Positions 8,891 to 17,289 of a stretch of DNA of 64,000 nucleotides are shown here, in pieces (position 1 is the stretch's first letter; each line of letters begins with the position of its first letter). The notes below the pieces were generated by a model. That model saw only the letters and a program-made list of their open reading frames with translations, was not told the origin of the DNA and did no database searches. A program made the position numbers and the translations under genes. The stretch spans positions 53,834-117,833 of the forward strand of contig NZ_PQFZ01000005.1 in assembly GCF_002917105.1 (NCBI RefSeq), written 5' to 3'. This DNA is from Allobosea psychrotolerans. Lineage in GTDB: Bacteria > Pseudomonadota > Alphaproteobacteria > Rhizobiales > Beijerinckiaceae.

Positions 8891-8918
8891 AAAGAAAAAG
8901 CCGCCCTTCGAGGCGGCT
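8891..8918 (-). terminator. Rho-independent terminator between portal and scaffold genes
   Basis: Read on the minus strand, a 7-bp stem AGCCGCC/GGCGGCT (arms 8912-8918 and 8899-8905) with a 6-nt loop is followed by TTTTCTTT. It ends 10 bp before the scaffold start codon. It would attenuate transcription coming from the portal gene. Confidence 0.7.
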
Positions 8919-9010
8919 TGCTCATCATCGCGGCCTGCGCCTCATGCGCTGGCCTGGCGTGAAGTCGTGTTTGGTCGGTGTCCGGGGCTAGTGCCTCAGG
9001 GGTCGCCCCG

Positions 9011-9160
9011 CCGTCATTCCGGGGCGATCCGAAGGATCGAGCCCGGGACCCAGAACCGATGCCGCTGCATGAGAAGGCATCGGTAACCTGTCCGCTTAAC
9101 GAGGACACGCATCGGTTCTGGGTTCCGGGCCCATGGCTGCGCCATGTCCCGGAATGACGG
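9011..9160. repeat. Dispersed palindromic repeat, family B
   Basis: The outer arms CCGTCATTCCGGG (9011-9023) and CCCGGAATGACGG (9148-9160) are perfect complements. Nested arms CCCAGAACCGATGC (9049-9062) and GCATCGGTTCTGGG (9109-9122) are also perfect. The element fills the gap between the portal and scaffold genes and is of host intergenic type. Confidence 0.8.
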
Positions 9161-9179
9161 CGGAGAATAACGCCAGCGC

Positions 9180-11390
9180 TCAGCGCTCAAGGCCGCCAGT
9201 GTCAGTGGCCAAGGCTTGCGCTTCGGCGGCCAAGGCCTGCGCTTCGCGCAAGGGAGCATTGTTCTGTGCCATCTGCGCTTCCATCTCCCCACTGCCAGCG
9301 CCGCGCCCGAGCGCGTCGATCTGCGCCAAGGCGAGCGCTCGCCTCGCTTCGATCAGCGCGATCTCCGCCTCGGTCCGGCGCGCGGCGTTTTCGGCCTCCC
9401 GCGCCGCGATCGCCCGGGCGTTCTCCGCGTCGGCGAGGTCGCTCTGCGCCCTGGCGAGGTCGATCCGGCGCTGCTGTTCCTCGGTTGCGATCTGCGACTG
9501 GGTCTTGGCGCCGTCCATCTGGATGCGCGCGCCCTCAGCTTGCGCCTGCTGCTGCGCTGCGATCGTCTCCGGTGAAGGCTGCGCGGGCGGCTGCGGCGGC
9601 AGCTGTTCGCCCGCTCCTTGCGCCTCCATCTGCTGGATGGCAGGCGGCAGGCCGAGCTTCAGCCGCTTGGCGATCTGGTCCTTCATCGGCCAGTCCTGCG
9701 CCTGGACATAGAGATCGCCGATCAATCCGAAGGTGCCGGGCACGGACTGGACGAGGGTCGCCATGCCGTCCTTGGCCTCCTCGCGCCTGGTCGAATAGGA
9801 CGGCCCCTGCTCGATCACCACGTCATAGGCGCCCACCGACAGGTCGTTGAGCTTCTGGGCGGTCGCCGTCTCGCCGCCCTCGCCCTCCCCGCCGACGACC
9901 ATGCCGACCGCCTGGTTGACGCGCAGCGGCGTCATCCTGCCGTCTTCGCCGACGATGCGGATGGTGCGTTCGGTGTCGTAGATATGCGGGATCAGATCGA
10001 GCAGGATCACGCCGGTGTGGCGCACGGCGCGGGCGAAATTGTCGAGATAGACGAAGGTGCCGACATCGCCCTCGCGCTGGCGGGCGAGGATCGCCCTGCC
10101 GCTCTTCTCGTTCGAGGCCTCGCCGAGCCCGGCCTGGTGGATGCCGATCACCGCCATCATGTTCTCGGCCGCAAGCTGGAGCCCTTCCGAGACGCCCTGC
10201 GAGGACACCGGCGGCTGCACGCGCTGCGGCGCGGCATTGCCGTTCGACGGATCAGGCGTGTAGCGCAGATAAGGCCTGGACTCGGTATTGGCGTTCTCCC
10301 ACTCGTCCTCGAATGCTTCAAAATTCCGCTCGGTGCCGAGCCAGGGCGCCTTCGGCTGAAGCGCGATCACCTCGGCCTGTTTCGAGGCGAAATAGTTGAA
10401 CATGCGCTGCGGATCGCGGGCGAAGCGCACGATGCCGTGGCGGATGACGCGCGGGCCGATGCGGATCTCCTCGCCGAGCAAGGGCACGATCGGGATATAG
10501 CGGCCGGGCCAGAGCGCGGGCTTTTCCAGGATATGGCCCTGCGTGATCAGGCAGCGATAGACCTTGAAGCTGTCGCGCTGCTCGATGCGGGCGCCTTGCT
10601 GCGCAAGCTCAGCCAGTTCCTCCGCCGCCGCCTCGGTGACGTCGCGGATCGTGCCGTCAGCGCTCAGGGCGAGCGTGATCCGCGCCGGTTTCTTGTAGAA
10701 ATACTCGGCGACGCGCACCGCGCTGGTGGTGACCCAGCCCTCGAAATGGCCTTCGCTTTCCCCGCTGAAATCGGTGACCGGCGCGTCCGGGTATTTCTCC
10801 TTGTAGGCGTCGAGCGCGATATCGACGGGCACGAAGCACCACATCGCGTCCTTGCGGGTGAGATCGACCGCATCGGGATCCCAGACCACGGAGACGCCGT
10901 CCTGCACGAGCTGGATGCCGATCTCCTGGTTGAAGGTGGTCTGCGAGGCATATTCGGTGATAACGCGCCAATGGCCGATGCCGCTGTTGACCTGGCTGTC
11001 GGCGGCGGAAAAATAGGCGCCCGGCGCATCGCAGCGGTTCTCGATGTAGCGGATGATGCCGGCCCTAAGCTCCGCCGCCGCCTCGTCGCCGCCATCATCG
11101 ACCGGAACCACCTTGATCGCCGGCCGGCCCTGGCGGATATCGCCCGTGACCTGGCGCACGAATTGCGGGATGCGGTTGATCGTCAGGCATGGCGCCTGGT
11201 CGGCCTCGCGCTGGGCGATCGCCTCCTTCGGCCACTGGTCCCCGGCGCGGAAGCGCAGATCCTCATAGGCCTGGTTGATGTTCTCGCGCTCGGCCTCATA
11301 GCCGGCGGCCCAGCGCCTGGCGGCCTGGGCCAACAGGTCCTCGGTCGCGGGCGCAGGAGCGTTCGCGTTATCGTCGTCTCGAGCGGTCAT
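9180..11390 (-). CDS. Phage portal protein (P22 gp1-like)
   Basis: This 736-aa protein matches P22 portal (725 aa) in length. N-terminal segments RRWAAGYEAERENINQAYED, FRAGDQWP and ADQAPCLTINRIPQFVRQVTGDIRQ are family hallmarks. NSGIGHWRVITEY, DPDAVDLTRKDAMWCF and NYFASKQAEVIALQPKAPWLG follow. The C-terminus (about 600-736) is Gln/Ala/Glu-rich and strongly helical (EEQQRRIDLARAQSDLADAENARAIA), matching the portal barrel. It forms the dodecameric packaging channel. It starts 8 bp after the large-terminase stop. Confidence 0.88.
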   Translation of the reverse strand: MTARDDDNANAPAPATEDLLAQAARRWAAGYEAERENINQAYEDLRFRAGDQWPKEAIAQREADQAPCLTINRIPQFVRQVTGDIRQGRPAIKVVPVDDGGDEAAAELRAGIIRYIENRCDAPGAYFSAADSQVNSGIGHWRVITEYASQTTFNQEIGIQLVQDGVSVVWDPDAVDLTRKDAMWCFVPVDIALDAYKEKYPDAPVTDFSGESEGHFEGWVTTSAVRVAEYFYKKPARITLALSADGTIRDVTEAAAEELAELAQQGARIEQRDSFKVYRCLITQGHILEKPALWPGRYIPIVPLLGEEIRIGPRVIRHGIVRFARDPQRMFNYFASKQAEVIALQPKAPWLGTERNFEAFEDEWENANTESRPYLRYTPDPSNGNAAPQRVQPPVSSQGVSEGLQLAAENMMAVIGIHQAGLGEASNEKSGRAILARQREGDVGTFVYLDNFARAVRHTGVILLDLIPHIYDTERTIRIVGEDGRMTPLRVNQAVGMVVGGEGEGGETATAQKLNDLSVGAYDVVIEQGPSYSTRREEAKDGMATLVQSVPGTFGLIGDLYVQAQDWPMKDQIAKRLKLGLPPAIQQMEAQGAGEQLPPQPPAQPSPETIAAQQQAQAEGARIQMDGAKTQSQIATEEQQRRIDLARAQSDLADAENARAIAAREAENAARRTEAEIALIEARRALALAQIDALGRGAGSGEMEAQMAQNNAPLREAQALAAEAQALATDTGGLER

Positions 11391-11398
11391 GTCTGGTC

Positions 11399-12949
11399 CT
11401 ATCCGCCCATCCAGGCGCCGCGTCCGCGCGGGCTTCGCGGGCGGCGCTCCCGGGGCTGCCGATCCCTGACAGGCTCGGCGAAGGTCAATGCGATGGCGTC
11501 CCAGTCATCGGGCGACCGGATTCCGCGCGCCCGCATATGCTCCTTGCTTTCCAGGAGCAGGCGCTGGTTCGCGTCGTAGTGGTAGGACGGGCCGCAGGCA
11601 TCGGCCTGCAAACCGTCCAGGTCCGGGATGTCGGCGCCGCCGGGCTCGTCGAGCCAGTCGCGCGAGCGCTTCCACATCTCGGCCCGGCGATTGCGCGGGC
11701 CGGGCTTCTTCGTGCCATCGGGCAGCAATTCGACCGGCTCCTGCGGCTCGGAGCCGAAATTCACGGGCACGACGACCGCGTCATAGGGCGCGCCCCAGGA
11801 CTGCAGGATGTCGACGACGCCGGCGCCGACGCCGCCGACATCGACGAACACCCTTGCCGGCTTGTCCAGGTCGATCACCTGCCTGATCCAGTTCGCCCCA
11901 GTGACGACATCGATCTTCGCCTTGCTTTCTGTCCTGCTGACCTGCCGACCCCGCCGCCAGGCCAGCGAAAAGCGATCGTCGCCGAAGCGCGCGGGATCGG
12001 CGCCGATGACCAGCGGCCCGATGCCCTCGCAACTCGCCTTGCGCGCCCGCAGCACGGCCTCCGACGTGATGAAGCTGTCATGGCCGGTGAGCTGGAAGGC
12101 CTCGGCCGCGGTTGCGGGATATTCCTGCTTGAACAGCAATTCGTCCTTCAATTCGGCGATCTTGGCGCGGCGCCAGGCCATCTGCTCCAGATCCAGGCCG
12201 TGCGCGTCAGCGTAAGCCTGCTCGTCCGCATCAAGCGCAAAACCGTCGGGAACCGGCCGGCGATACTCGTCCTGCCAGAACCAGGGGATGAAGATCGCCT
12301 CATAGTCGCCGATGCCGGCCTCGGCCTGCTGCCAGCGCGCATGGAACTCGCCGCCGACGCCATTGGCCGTGCTTTCCAACACGATCTCGGTTCCCGGCAG
12401 ATCGGGGATCGCCTGGACGACCCCGGCGAAATGCGTCGCGGCATTGGGCCAGAACGCGACCTCCGAACCATGGAAAAGCTGCACCGTCTGCGAGCGCCCC
12501 ACCGCCCTCGCCCCGGCCGTGCCGACGGCATAGCCGCTCTCCAGCCGCGCGAAGGAAAGCTCCCGCGCATTGGCCGCCCCGGTCTGCGGCTTCAGGAGCC
12601 GCGGACAGTGCTGGTGATAGCGCTCGACCATGCCGAACAGGTTGTTCGTCGCCTCGCGCTCATGCGTCAGGATGAAGACCCTGATGCCGCGGGCATGGCT
12701 GGCGCGCCAGTAATAGCGCCCGCCGATATAGGTCGAGATGCCCTGCTGGCGGCCCTTGAGCACGAGCGCGCGGACCTTGCCGGTGCGCGCCCGCTGCGCC
12801 TCGAGGCGGCCATGCAGATATCGCTGCGCCTGGTTGAGCTGGAGCGGCGCGATCGCGCCGGTCTTGGTGCGGATCCGCAGCGCCTTTTGCGCGTAAAGCT
12901 CGAACTCAGCCCGCAGCCTCCGGCGGATCGCCCTCTCCTTCGGGCTCAT
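11399..12949 (-). CDS. Phage terminase large subunit
   Basis: I place the start at MSPKERAIRRRLRAEFELYA (12949), giving 516 aa. The 42 codons upstream are low-complexity and lie inside the small-subunit gene. The ATPase half has the Walker-A-like stretch LKGRQQGIST, and ESTANGVGGEFH follows the Walker B region. The nuclease half shows the RNase-H-type pattern GADPARFGDDRF, then FVDVGGVGAGVVDIL and a terminal DDWDAIALTFAEP with acidic metal ligands. It is the packaging motor that cuts and translocates phage DNA into the procapsid. It overlaps the small subunit by about 44 bp. Confidence 0.85.
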   Translation of the reverse strand: MSPKERAIRRRLRAEFELYAQKALRIRTKTGAIAPLQLNQAQRYLHGRLEAQRARTGKVRALVLKGRQQGISTYIGGRYYWRASHARGIRVFILTHEREATNNLFGMVERYHQHCPRLLKPQTGAANARELSFARLESGYAVGTAGARAVGRSQTVQLFHGSEVAFWPNAATHFAGVVQAIPDLPGTEIVLESTANGVGGEFHARWQQAEAGIGDYEAIFIPWFWQDEYRRPVPDGFALDADEQAYADAHGLDLEQMAWRRAKIAELKDELLFKQEYPATAAEAFQLTGHDSFITSEAVLRARKASCEGIGPLVIGADPARFGDDRFSLAWRRGRQVSRTESKAKIDVVTGANWIRQVIDLDKPARVFVDVGGVGAGVVDILQSWGAPYDAVVVPVNFGSEPQEPVELLPDGTKKPGPRNRRAEMWKRSRDWLDEPGGADIPDLDGLQADACGPSYHYDANQRLLLESKEHMRARGIRSPDDWDAIALTFAEPVRDRQPRERRPRSPRGRGAWMGG

Positions 12950-13250
12950 TGCCTTGGGGGCCATCTCCTCGGGGCTCATCGTCTTCGGACTCATCGTCGA
13001 GTTCGGCGAGCGCATCTTCATGGCTGAGCGCGATGCCCCCGCTAGGCTCGACCGTGGCAAGCTTGGCATGGACATAAGGGGCTGCTGCCTTGGCGATCTC
13101 GAACCGAGCCTTGGGCTCGAGGCTCTCGTCGCGAAGCATGGTGAGCATATAGTCGAGCGGCGTCAGACCGCCGTCAGTGGCCGGCCCCGCCTCGGCCGGG
13201 CGCGCCGCCGCGCCGGCTTTGCGGCTCGTCCTTGCAGCGCCTCTGGCCAT
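12906..13250 (-). CDS. Phage terminase small subunit
   Basis: This 114-aa protein starts at MARGAARTSRKAGAAARPAE. The core LTPLDYMLTMLRDESLEPKARFEIAKAAAPYVHAKLATVEP is a pattern repeatedly found in small terminases of alphaproteobacterial phages. The C-terminal tail (DESEDDEPRGDGPQGNEPEGEGD) is acidic. It recognises phage DNA and recruits the large subunit. It is the first gene of the leftward late operon, with a consensus-like promoter about 110 bp upstream. Confidence 0.7.
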   Translation of the reverse strand: MARGAARTSRKAGAAARPAEAGPATDGGLTPLDYMLTMLRDESLEPKARFEIAKAAAPYVHAKLATVEPSGGIALSHEDALAELDDESEDDEPRGDGPQGNEPEGEGDPPEAAG

Positions 13251-13357
13251 GTCCGGATCTTTGGATTGAAGGCTTCGCTTGCGCCGGGCCTGAAACGAAA
13301 ACGCCCGCGAGCGGTTGGCTCCGGGCGGCAGGCACAGATATTCACAGTGCGATTGAG

Positions 13358-13387
13358 ACATTAGACCCAACATAGGATTGCTGTCAA
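13358..13387 (-). promoter_or_regulatory. Candidate sigma-70 promoter for the phage late operon
   Basis: On the minus strand TTGACA (13382-13387) and TAATGT (13358-13363) are separated by 18 bp. They lie upstream of the small-terminase gene with nothing coding between. The -35 is a perfect consensus, unusual among the GC-rich surroundings. Confidence 0.55.
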
Positions 13388-13640
13388 CAGGCCTTTGAAA
13401 AAAATCTTATGAGAGGTGCGGCCGCTCCCCACATAAGGCTCACGTGAGCCGCGGTGGGGTTTGCGCTCCACTGGTCCAGAGGCCGACACCTCATCCCTGC
13501 CCTTCTCCTTACAGGAGAAGGGTTCCCCGCGCCCTTTCCGTCATGGTCGGGCGTTACGAAACCGGCTTCGAGACAGCATCCGGACATCGGTTCCTTGCTG
13601 AGAAGCGGACATTATCCCAAGCATGACGCAAAGACCGGCG
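13388..13640. other. Phage/chromosome boundary region, no gene
   Basis: No convincing reading frame is present. The stretch contains a short hairpin CCCTTCTCCTTACAGGAGAAG (about 13500-13521) related to repeat family A, and ordinary intergenic sequence running to the rpiB stop. The right end of the prophage must lie about here. I could not find an attachment-site repeat because the left end is outside the window. Confidence 0.4.
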
Positions 13641-14090
13641 CTACTCCTCCAGCGCCGCGATCATCTCCACCCGCGTCGCATGCCGGCCGCCCTCGAACTC
13701 GGCGGCCAGGAAGGCATCGACGATATCGAGCGCCAGCCCCTCGCCCACCACGCGCGCGCCGATCGACAGCATGTTGGCGTCGTTGTGCTGGCGGATCATG
13801 CGCGCCGAGAATGTGTCGGCGCAGACGCCGCAGCGGATGCCCTTGACCTTGTTGGCCGCCATCATGATGCCCTGGCCGGTGCCGCACAGGATGACGCCGA
13901 GCCGGCAATCGCCGGAGGCGACAAGCCGCGCCGCCGCTTCGCCGTGCCTGGGATAGTCAGTGCTCTGCGGCGTCGTCGGACCGATATCGACCACCACCCA
14001 GCCTTGCGCCGCGACATGGGCGGCAATGGCCTGTCGCAGCTGAATGGCGGCGTGGTCGCTGGAGAGGACGATGCGGTTGCTGGCTGGCAA
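13641..14090 (-). CDS. rpiB: Ribose-5-phosphate isomerase B (RpiB/LacAB family)
   Basis: This 149-aa protein has typical RpiB length and interconverts ribose 5-phosphate and ribulose 5-phosphate in the pentose phosphate pathway. It shows the substrate loop SSDHAAIQLR, the GPTTPQSTDYP segment, the catalytic-cysteine motif CGTGQGIMMAANKVKGIR (Cys69) and HNDANMLSIGARV (His102-Asn103), then the terminal FEGGRHATRVEMI. All are conserved in the family. It stands alone, pointing toward the prophage. Some LacA/B-like enzymes act on other sugar phosphates, so the substrate is inferred. Confidence 0.88.
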   Translation of the reverse strand: MPASNRIVLSSDHAAIQLRQAIAAHVAAQGWVVVDIGPTTPQSTDYPRHGEAAARLVASGDCRLGVILCGTGQGIMMAANKVKGIRCGVCADTFSARMIRQHNDANMLSIGARVVGEGLALDIVDAFLAAEFEGGRHATRVEMIAALEE

Positions 14091-14313
14091 GGAGATGTCA
14101 TCCTGTGTTCCAAGGCAATCCGGCGGCTTGACCGAGCTGGATTTAGCCGCGTTGGATCAGGGGCTTCTTGCTTCGTCAATTCGTCCCATTTTCGCATAAC
14201 GGCAACCTGCCGGAAAGCGAACGGCGCCGATGTCTGGACAGGGCCGCGCGCGGCCCTCGCGCCGCACGTCATGCTCGGGCTTGTCCCGGGCACAACGAGA
14301 ACGGGGCGGAGAT

Positions 14314-14471
14314 CCCTTCTCCCCTCGCGGGAGAAGGTGGCTCGGCGAAGCCGAGACGGATGAGGGGGCGCTGCGAGCTCACCATCTAGCCGAACACGAC
14401 GCCAACCGGACAGGGCACGGCGCCCCCTCATCCGGCGCTGCGCGCCACCTTCTCCCGCCAGGGGAGAAGGG
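14314..14471. repeat. Dispersed palindromic repeat, family A (copy 2)
   Basis: This copy has the same layout as 6536-6694. Arms 14314-14340 and 14445-14471 (27 bp) pair with one mismatch, and the inner GATGAGGGGGCGC and GCGCCCCCTCATC arms are also present. It lies upstream of rpiB in chromosomal sequence, showing the repeat belongs to the host. Confidence 0.85.
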
Positions 14472-14533
14472 AAGAGCGCGCGTCACTCTAGGACGCAGGG
14501 AAGCCAAGTTGGCTTCGGGGTGGAAGGCTGACC

Positions 14534-15004
14534 TCAGCTCTCCTCCGCGTTGGGTGAGCCCGGCTCGAATGTGATGGAGACCGAGCGGGCCCGGATCAGG
14601 CCACTGAGGCCATAGCTCGGCTCAAGCTCGACCTCGATATCCTCCGGAGACGGGTCAAGAGCGAGATATCCTCGACGTTCGGGGCGGTCAGGCGCGCGGC
14701 GTAAGATCAGCCCAAAGATGACATTCTGGATGCTGAAGCCACAGAATTGCAGATCCATGACGCCGTCGAAAGCGAAGGTGACGATGGCATGCCGATCGCC
14801 CACAAATAAGCCATCCGGTCCGAGGGCTCCCCTGTAGAGCCAGTTATGCACGCGAAGGACGCTCTGCCCCTTGCGACGCAGGTGCAGGCTGAGGATCTCG
14901 GCATCATGGAAGCTCGGAACCTCTCCAAACCAGCGGAGAAGTTCCGGACCGCCGGGGACTTCATGATAGATAGTCGCGTCTTGATTGCTTGCCATGCCGA
15001 TCAT
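14534..15004 (-). CDS. Imm50-like immunity protein (orphan)
   Basis: This protein is about 156 aa; a GTG at 15007 and an ATG at 14992-14995 are alternative starts. The core ELLRWFGEVPSFHDAEILSLHLRRKG resembles the Imm50 immunity-protein family, where a 'SFHDAE' motif opens a beta-rich fold. DLQFCGFSIQNVIFGLIL and a C-terminal IRARSVSITFEPG fit the same fold. No signal peptide or membrane segment is present, so it should be cytosolic. No polymorphic toxin gene is adjacent, so if it is an immunity protein it is an orphan. I am only moderately sure of the family. Confidence 0.55.
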   Translation of the reverse strand: MIGMASNQDATIYHEVPGGPELLRWFGEVPSFHDAEILSLHLRRKGQSVLRVHNWLYRGALGPDGLFVGDRHAIVTFAFDGVMDLQFCGFSIQNVIFGLILRRAPDRPERRGYLALDPSPEDIEVELEPSYGLSGLIRARSVSITFEPGSPNAEES

Positions 15005-15107
15005 CACATCATCGTTGCGGGAGCGGGCCTAGCGGGGCGTGCCGCCGAACGGCAAGGCGACCACCGCATGTGAAGGCCCGGAACGGGTGGAAAGCCGCGA
15101 TCGCCCG

Positions 15108-15848
15108 TCAGGCCACCTGATGATCAGCGCGAATGATCAGAAACGATGGACGCCGGACATGGTCGGTCAATTTCGGCCATTGCTGCAACGAAGCAGGATC
15201 GGGTCCAGGTTCGAGAACGCGGCGGATGACCAGGCCCGCGTCGATCAGGGCGTTCATGTAGCTGGCGACGGTGCGATGTTCCCTTGGTGTGTCGGCGCCG
15301 AGCCAGCGTACGAGCCGCGGGCCCTCTTCAAGATAGCGATCCACCGGCCAATGCTGCCGGGTGCCGTCAGCTGCCTCGGCCCATTGCCGGGAGGCGCAGG
15401 TCATGATCGGGTGCTCGACGGAGACAATGAAGCTTCCCCCTTCTCTCAACCACCCTCTGATGCGCCGCGACACCGTCACGACGTCGCGGACGTAGTGCAG
15501 CGCAAGCCCGCTGACGACGACATCGACGCTGCGATCGGGAAGCGCGACATCCTCGATCCGGCCTATCTCGTAGCGTGAACGCGAATCGCCGCCGAGCTTG
15601 ATCGCCTCCCGGATCATCTGCTCCGAGGCGTCGAAAGCCTTCACCGAACGCGCGCCTTGTTCGAGCGCCCATCGTGCCAGGCCGCCCGAGCCACAGCCCA
15701 AGTCGACGACGTCCTTTCCCTGCAGCGAAGGCATCAGCGATCGCAGCGCCGGCTGCTCGATAACCTCGTTGGGACGCCCTGCTCGGGATCGCAGCTTGCC
15801 ATAGGCGAGGCTGAGCAGCGGATCATCGTAGAGCGCTCGATCTGTCAT
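15108..15848 (-). CDS. Class I SAM-dependent methyltransferase
   Basis: This 246-aa protein starts at MTDRALYDDPLLS; the longer reading frame upstream has no homology-like content. Motif I is VVDLGCGSGGLARWALEQG (about 50-68). KAFDASEQMI supplies the acidic residue for ribose binding, IEDVALPDRSVDVVVSGLALHYV is motif IV, and WLREGGSFIVSVEHPI is the post-motif strand. The C-terminal part contains YMNALIDAGLVIRRVLEP, typical of small-molecule or ubiquinone-type methyltransferases. The substrate is unknown. It is monocistronic. Confidence 0.8.
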   Translation of the reverse strand: MTDRALYDDPLLSLAYGKLRSRAGRPNEVIEQPALRSLMPSLQGKDVVDLGCGSGGLARWALEQGARSVKAFDASEQMIREAIKLGGDSRSRYEIGRIEDVALPDRSVDVVVSGLALHYVRDVVTVSRRIRGWLREGGSFIVSVEHPIMTCASRQWAEAADGTRQHWPVDRYLEEGPRLVRWLGADTPREHRTVASYMNALIDAGLVIRRVLEPGPDPASLQQWPKLTDHVRRPSFLIIRADHQVA

Positions 15849-15933
15849 GTTCAGCGCTGCTCCCGTCGTTTCAACGCATGATGGAGGCGACAATCCAGCT
15901 CCGCAATGGGCCGCGCCCTGTCCTCGCGTCAAA

Positions 15934-16045
15934 CGTCATGCTCGGGCGGAGCGAAGCGCAGACCCGGGCATCTCGGGCCGGAACGGGCGCCGGCAAAGGC
16001 AGGCCCTTCCCTCACGAGGTGCTCGGGTCAACCCCGAGCATGACG
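15934..16045. repeat. Inverted repeat around CGTCATGCTCGGG
   Basis: Arms CGTCATGCTCGGG (15934-15946) and CCCGAGCATGACG (16033-16045) are perfect 13-bp complements flanking about 86 bp. Related half-sites occur at about 14266 and 13541. It is another dispersed intergenic element. Confidence 0.7.
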
Positions 16046-16070
16046 GACGGCTTCGGACCGATAGCTGACG

Positions 16071-16736
16071 TCAGCCGCCCGGGCTTTGCCCCAGGCGAGG
16101 TTCTGTCCCCGCCAGCAGGCGCCCGATATTGGCGCGGTGGCGGGCAACGATGTGGAGGCCGCCCGCGACGACCAGCAGGCGATAAGGCATTGGCTGCCCC
16201 AGGCTGCAGATGAGGAGGATCGCCGTCAGCGCCGCCAGGATCGAGCCGAGCGAGACAATCCGGACAAGCGCAATGGCGACACCGAAGACCGCCAGGGCAC
16301 CCATGGCCACGGGCCAGGATATCGCCAGCACCACGCCCAGGCCTGTCGCGACGGATTTGCCGCCGGAAAACCGCAGCCAAATCGAACGGCTGTGGCCCAG
16401 CAAGGCAGCCAGCCCGGCGATGCCAACAGCCCAGGGCGTCCAGCCATGCTGATCAAGCGCCGGCGGCAACGTGACGAGCGTACCGTTGAAGAGCTGGAAG
16501 CAAAGCCCGCGCACAAGGACGATCGCGGCCACGCCTTTCAGCACATCGACAAGCAGCACGACGAGCGCAGGCCCCCTGCCCAGGACACGCAGCGCGTTCG
16601 TCGCTCCCACGGATCTGGAACCGTGCTCCCGGATATCGAGGCCGTAGATCCGGCCCGCCAAATAGGCGGTCGGAATGGAGCCGAAGAGGTAGGCTCCCGC
16701 CCATCCGGCCATGGTCGCGATCCAGAATGCCGACAC
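16071..16736 (-). CDS. plsY: Glycerol-3-phosphate acyltransferase PlsY
   Basis: PlsY acylates glycerol 3-phosphate with acyl-phosphate in the inner membrane, the first step of phospholipid synthesis. This 221-aa multi-pass protein shows the three family motifs: GSIPTAYLAGRIYGLDIREHGSRSVGATNALR, LGHSRSIWLRFSGGKSVATGLG, and the terminal RHRANIGRLLAGTE. I set the start at the GTG at 16736 because a perfect AGGAGGTGA Shine-Dalgarno (16741-16749) sits just upstream; a further GTG at 16757 lies beyond that site. It has no operon partner. Confidence 0.88.
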   Translation of the reverse strand: MSAFWIATMAGWAGAYLFGSIPTAYLAGRIYGLDIREHGSRSVGATNALRVLGRGPALVVLLVDVLKGVAAIVLVRGLCFQLFNGTLVTLPPALDQHGWTPWAVGIAGLAALLGHSRSIWLRFSGGKSVATGLGVVLAISWPVAMGALAVFGVAIALVRIVSLGSILAALTAILLICSLGQPMPYRLLVVAGGLHIVARHRANIGRLLAGTEPRLGQSPGG

Positions 16737-16980
16737 GGTGTCACCTCCTAGGGGCACTCAAATCACATGAGGCTCAAGCTAGCATCCAGAGTCTTGCCGA
16801 CAACCAGACCTCCCCGAGGTCCGCTTTCTCGCCCGAACGCGGAGTCGCATTGCGCAAGCCGGGTCGAGATCGGAAACGGCCACACTCGGACATTGCGGCG
16901 TGCCGTCGCCGCGAGCGGAAACGACCCATGGCGCGAGACGGACCGCCTACGTAAATTGCCCTTCTTTGGGAGGTGGCACG

Positions 16981-17289
16981 ATGTCTTTCGTTAAACGTGA
17001 GTTCCAGATTGGCAGCGCTCAAGTCTCCTGCTCGTTTGGCAAGCCAACACCCGATGGAGATGTCTTCCGGTGTGATTACACAATTGAGTTTCCGCTCAGA
17101 ACCCGTGCGTTCCGTGCAATCGGAGTTGATGAAATCCAGTCTTTGCTTCTCGCGATGCAGATGGCCCACACAGACCTACTCGCCTCGCCGGAAAATCAGG
17201 CTACGGGGGTTTCTTGGCTTGGGATGACTGATCTGGGATTACCGCTTCCCCCAGGCATCGGACCTGATGACTTCAAGGCCAAGCACTAA
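16981..17289 (+). CDS. Small DUF6968-like protein
   Basis: This 102-aa protein starts at the ATG after a clear GGGAGG ribosome-binding site (16968-16973). The reading frame extends further upstream but without coding character. The pattern FQIGSAQVSCSFGKPTPDGDVFRCDYTIEF then IGVDEIQSLLLAMQMAHTDLLAS resembles the DUF6968 type of small cytosolic domain often found near polymorphic-toxin immunity genes. The assignment is from the pattern only. It is somewhat less GC-rich than neighbouring genes. Function is unknown. Confidence 0.6.
   Translation: MSFVKREFQIGSAQVSCSFGKPTPDGDVFRCDYTIEFPLRTRAFRAIGVDEIQSLLLAMQMAHTDLLASPENQATGVSWLGMTDLGLPLPPGIGPDDFKAKH

Noticed and set aside
9618-11579. A 653-codon plus-strand frame across the portal gene
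   Set aside because: It is antisense to the portal gene and has no domain, start context or ribosome-binding site.
13388-13640. Search for a prophage attachment site or tRNA next to the small terminase
   Set aside because: No cloverleaf and no repeat of another part of the window is visible; the other phage end is outside the window.
14314-14471. Strong hairpin considered as an rpiB terminator or small RNA
   Set aside because: The same structure recurs at 6536-6694 in an unrelated place and has no U-tract, so it is a dispersed repeat rather than a gene-specific terminator or RNA.
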